Below are positions 13,129 to 14,392 of a stretch of DNA of 14,392 nt, piece by piece. Under the pieces are notes generated by a model that made no database searches, was not told the DNA's origin, and saw only the letters and a program-made list of their open reading frames with translations. Source of the DNA: Phycisphaerae bacterium. Lineage in GTDB: Bacteria > Planctomycetota > Phycisphaerae > Sedimentisphaerales > SG8-4. Position numbers and translations under genes: made by a program. Within the stretch, counting starts at the first letter, position 1. Every line of letters begins with the position of its first letter. The stretch covers positions 1 through 14,392 of the forward strand of contig JAUVYQ010000066.1 of assembly GCA_030603035.1 (NCBI GenBank). Reading direction: 5' to 3'.

Positions 13129-13914
13129 ATGGCTATAACGCTTCGCAGCCGAAGGGAAATTGAGTTAATTCGTAAAGCGGGTGCAGTTGTAGCCGATGTT
13201 CTTTTAAAATTACAAGAGATTGCCGGGCCGGGAGTAAGTACCGCCCAGCTGGATGCCGTGGCCTCGAAAATGACCGCTGATGCCGGAGCAGCGGCCCTGT
13301 TTAAGGGTGTCCGCAGCCCGTTGTCTCGAATGCCGTTTCCGGGTGCAATTTGCGCCTCGATAAATGAGCAGGTCGTTCACGGGATTCCTTCAGAGAATAC
13401 AAAGCTTAAAAGCGGCGATATCCTGAGCGTTGATTTCGGCGTCAGAGTGGACGGCTATTGTGGTGATGCTGCTGTTACGATTGCTATTGGTAGAATTTCT
13501 AAGCATAACCGCAAGCTTATGGACGTGACAAGGCACGTTCTCGACATAGCAATAGCAAAGGCTGCGCCGGCTGTTAAGTGGAGCCGGATAGCTGCACAAA
13601 TGCAGCGTTACGCTGAATCAGCCGGGTTTGCGGTGGTAAAAGACTTTGTTGGACACGGTATTGGAAGAAAAATGCACGAAGAGCCCAGATTGCCAAACTT
13701 TGTCAGCGACGAGTTGCTCACCAATGACATTGTTTTGACCGAAGGAATGATTTTGGCGGTTGAGCCGATGATTAACGCCGGCGCCAGTGCCGTGCGGACA
13801 CTGAAAAACGGCTGGACAGTGGTAACAATGGACGGTAAATGCTCGGCTCATTTTGAACATACAATTGCGATAGCGAAAAATGGTTGCGAGGTGCTGACGG
13901 AAAAAAGACGCTGA
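13129..13914 (+). CDS. map: Methionine aminopeptidase, type I
   Basis: This 261-residue enzyme removes the N-terminal Met from new proteins. The five metal ligands are in place: Asp102 and Asp113 (in [15 protein letters not shown]), His176 (VGHGIG), Glu212 (VEPM) and Glu243 (HFEHT). His84 (VVHGIP) and His183 match the substrate-binding histidines. ATG 13129 follows a family B repeat with no strong ribosome binding site. map between adk and infA is the usual arrangement in many bacteria. The length is normal. Confidence 0.97.
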   Translation: MAITLRSRREIELIRKAGAVVADVLLKLQEIAGPGVSTAQLDAVASKMTADAGAAALFKGVRSPLSRMPFPGAICASINEQVVHGIPSENTKLKSGDILSVDFGVRVDGYCGDAAVTIAIGRISKHNRKLMDVTRHVLDIAIAKAAPAVKWSRIAAQMQRYAESAGFAVVKDFVGHGIGRKMHEEPRLPNFVSDELLTNDIVLTEGMILAVEPMINAGASAVRTLKNGWTVVTMDGKCSAHFEHTIAIAKNGCEVLTEKRR

Positions 13915-13926
13915 ATCGTATTCCGA

Positions 13927-13960
13927 ACGAAATACGAGAGACGAAACACGAGACACGAAA
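13927..13960 (+). repeat. Family B repeat, copy 6 (before infA)
   Basis: ACGAAATACGAGAGACGAAA is followed by CACGAGACACGAAAA and then the infA ATG. It is a diverged form with ACGAGAGACGA and ACGAGACACGA units. The orientation matches all other family B copies. Confidence 0.75.
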
Positions 13961-13961
13961 A

Positions 13962-14177
13962 ATGCCGAAGAAGGACACAATAAGATTGCAGGCCAAGGTG
14001 ACCGATGCTTTGCCGAATGCAATGTTTAGAGTGGAATTGGAAAACGGACACGAGGTCTTGGCGCACGTTTCGGGCAAAATGCGAATGAATTTTATTCGAA
14101 TTTTGCCGGGCGATACGGTTGTAGTTGAAATGTCTCCTTATGATTTGAATAGAGGCCGAAGAGTGCTCCGGCATTAG
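13962..14177 (+). CDS. infA: Translation initiation factor IF-1
   Basis: This 71-residue OB-fold protein matches IF-1: [20 protein letters not shown], then [15 protein letters not shown] and the ending [16 protein letters not shown]-1 binds the A site of the 30S subunit during initiation. ATG 13962 gives the family length; the frame is open upstream through the family B repeat and the end of map, which is not translated in this frame. rpmJ follows after 111 bases, a much larger gap than usual. Confidence 0.97.
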   Translation: MPKKDTIRLQAKVTDALPNAMFRVELENGHEVLAHVSGKMRMNFIRILPGDTVVVEMSPYDLNRGRRVLRH

Positions 14178-14191
14178 TCGCCGCTCGTGTG

Positions 14192-14232
14192 CCGTCAATC
14201 GCAGCCGGTCAAGGACCGGCGATTGCAGACGG
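14192..14232 (+). repeat. GC-rich hairpin in the infA-rpmJ gap
   Basis: GCCGGTC (14204-14210) and GACCGGC (14214-14220) form a perfect 7-bp stem with an AAG loop. The stem is extended by CAATC/GATTG (14196-14200, 14221-14225) after a 3-base bulge, and by CCGT/ACGG (14192-14195, 14229-14232) after another. No T-tract follows, so it is not a typical terminator. It could be an attenuating or processing structure, or another repeat module. Confidence 0.7.
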
Positions 14233-14241
14233 GTTAAGGGA

Positions 14242-14269
14242 CCATATTTTGCGATAAATCGCAAAATGG
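14242..14269 (+). repeat. A/T-rich hairpin before rpmJ
   Basis: TTTTGCGAT (14247-14255) and ATCGCAAAA (14258-14266) are perfect reverse complements with a 2-base spacer. CCA and TGG extend it across a 2-base bulge. It ends 19 bases before the rpmJ ATG, directly upstream of the GGTAGG ribosome binding site. Confidence 0.7.
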
Positions 14270-14288
14270 AAAGCGGTAGGTATGAAAA

Positions 14289-14392
14289 ATGAAGGTTAGA
14301 AGTTCTGTAAAACGTATATGTGAGAATTGCAAGATTGTTCGTCGCAAAGGCGTCGTGCGGGTGATTTGTACAAACCCGCGACACAAACAGCG
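14289..14392 (+). CDS. rpmJ: 50S ribosomal protein L36, zinc form (3' end outside window)
   Basis: Thirty-four codons are visible before the window ends. They read [20 protein letters not shown] and continue with [14 protein letters not shown]. The zinc ligands Cys11, Cys14, Cys27 and His32 are all present, so this is the C+ form of L36. Only about three residues and the stop should be missing. GGTAGG (14275-14280) is an appropriate ribosome binding site. L36 follows infA as in many alpha operons, and rpsM would be expected next. Confidence 0.93.
   Translation, partial: MKVRSSVKRICENCKIVRRKGVVRVICTNPRHKQ

Noticed and set aside
2746..13960. CRISPR array from the repeated TACGAGATACGA units
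   Set aside because: The units are short, variable and scattered singly between genes, with no regular spacers and no cas genes.
13884..13961. N-terminal extension of IF-1
   Set aside because: The upstream frame overlaps the end of map and runs through the family B repeat. The family start is at 13962.

Overview
The window carries the S10-spc-alpha ribosomal protein cluster, all on the plus strand and in the classic bacterial order: rpsJ, rplC, rplD, rplW, rplB, rpsS, rplV, rpsC, rplP, rpmC, rpsQ, rplN, rplX, rplE, rpsN, rpsH, rplF, rplR, rpsE, rplO, secY, adk, map, infA and the start of rpmJ. rpmD (L30) is absent between rpsE and rplO. The first 66 bases are the end of an unrelated, unrecognised gene. 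The next 575 bases hold two candidate promoters, an RNA leader with several possible hairpins, and a repeat. The organism is a bacterium. The dense intergenic repeats, the missing L30 and the mixed Shine-Dalgarno use suggest a planctomycete of the Phycisphaerae type, but this is an inference without any database comparison.

The protein genes are ordinary except for two. rplV encodes an L22 with an extra N-terminal domain of about 73 residues that reads like a Cro/CI (XRE) helix-turn-helix. rplB has lost two of the three polar residues of the conserved VDHPH loop but keeps the central His. rpsN and rpmJ are zinc-binding forms, and adk has a Cys3-Asp zinc LID.

The unusual part lies between the genes. 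Almost every gap longer than about 35 bases is filled by a short repeat module, which usually runs close to the next start codon. I label them as follows. Family A is an A/T-rich imperfect inverted repeat with CAAAATG words on the left and TTTGATATTTG words on the right, before rplD, rpsC and rplX. Family B is a TACGAGATACGA-type module, before rplB, rpsS, rplN, rpsH, map and infA. Family C is made of TTAACCAATTAAC words, before rplV and rplE. D is a GCCACAAAG/CTTTGTGGC inverted repeat before rpmC. E is a CGCAGAG/CTCTGCG inverted repeat before rpsQ. F is a CCCCTCCGAGGGG palindrome before rplN and secY. G is made of AATAATCAAT or AATAGTCAAT words, before rpsJ and rplR. J is a GGGTGTGC palindrome before secY. 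Several are nested inside others. Copies of one family all have the same orientation relative to the genes.

The genes work together as a translation and secretion operon. Early genes supply subunit proteins, secY the export channel, adk nucleotide balance, map N-terminal Met removal and infA initiation. Because the repeats must be transcribed with the operon, they form the translation initiation regions and stop-to-start junctions of about fifteen essential genes. This, with the L22 fusion, is the part most worth following up.
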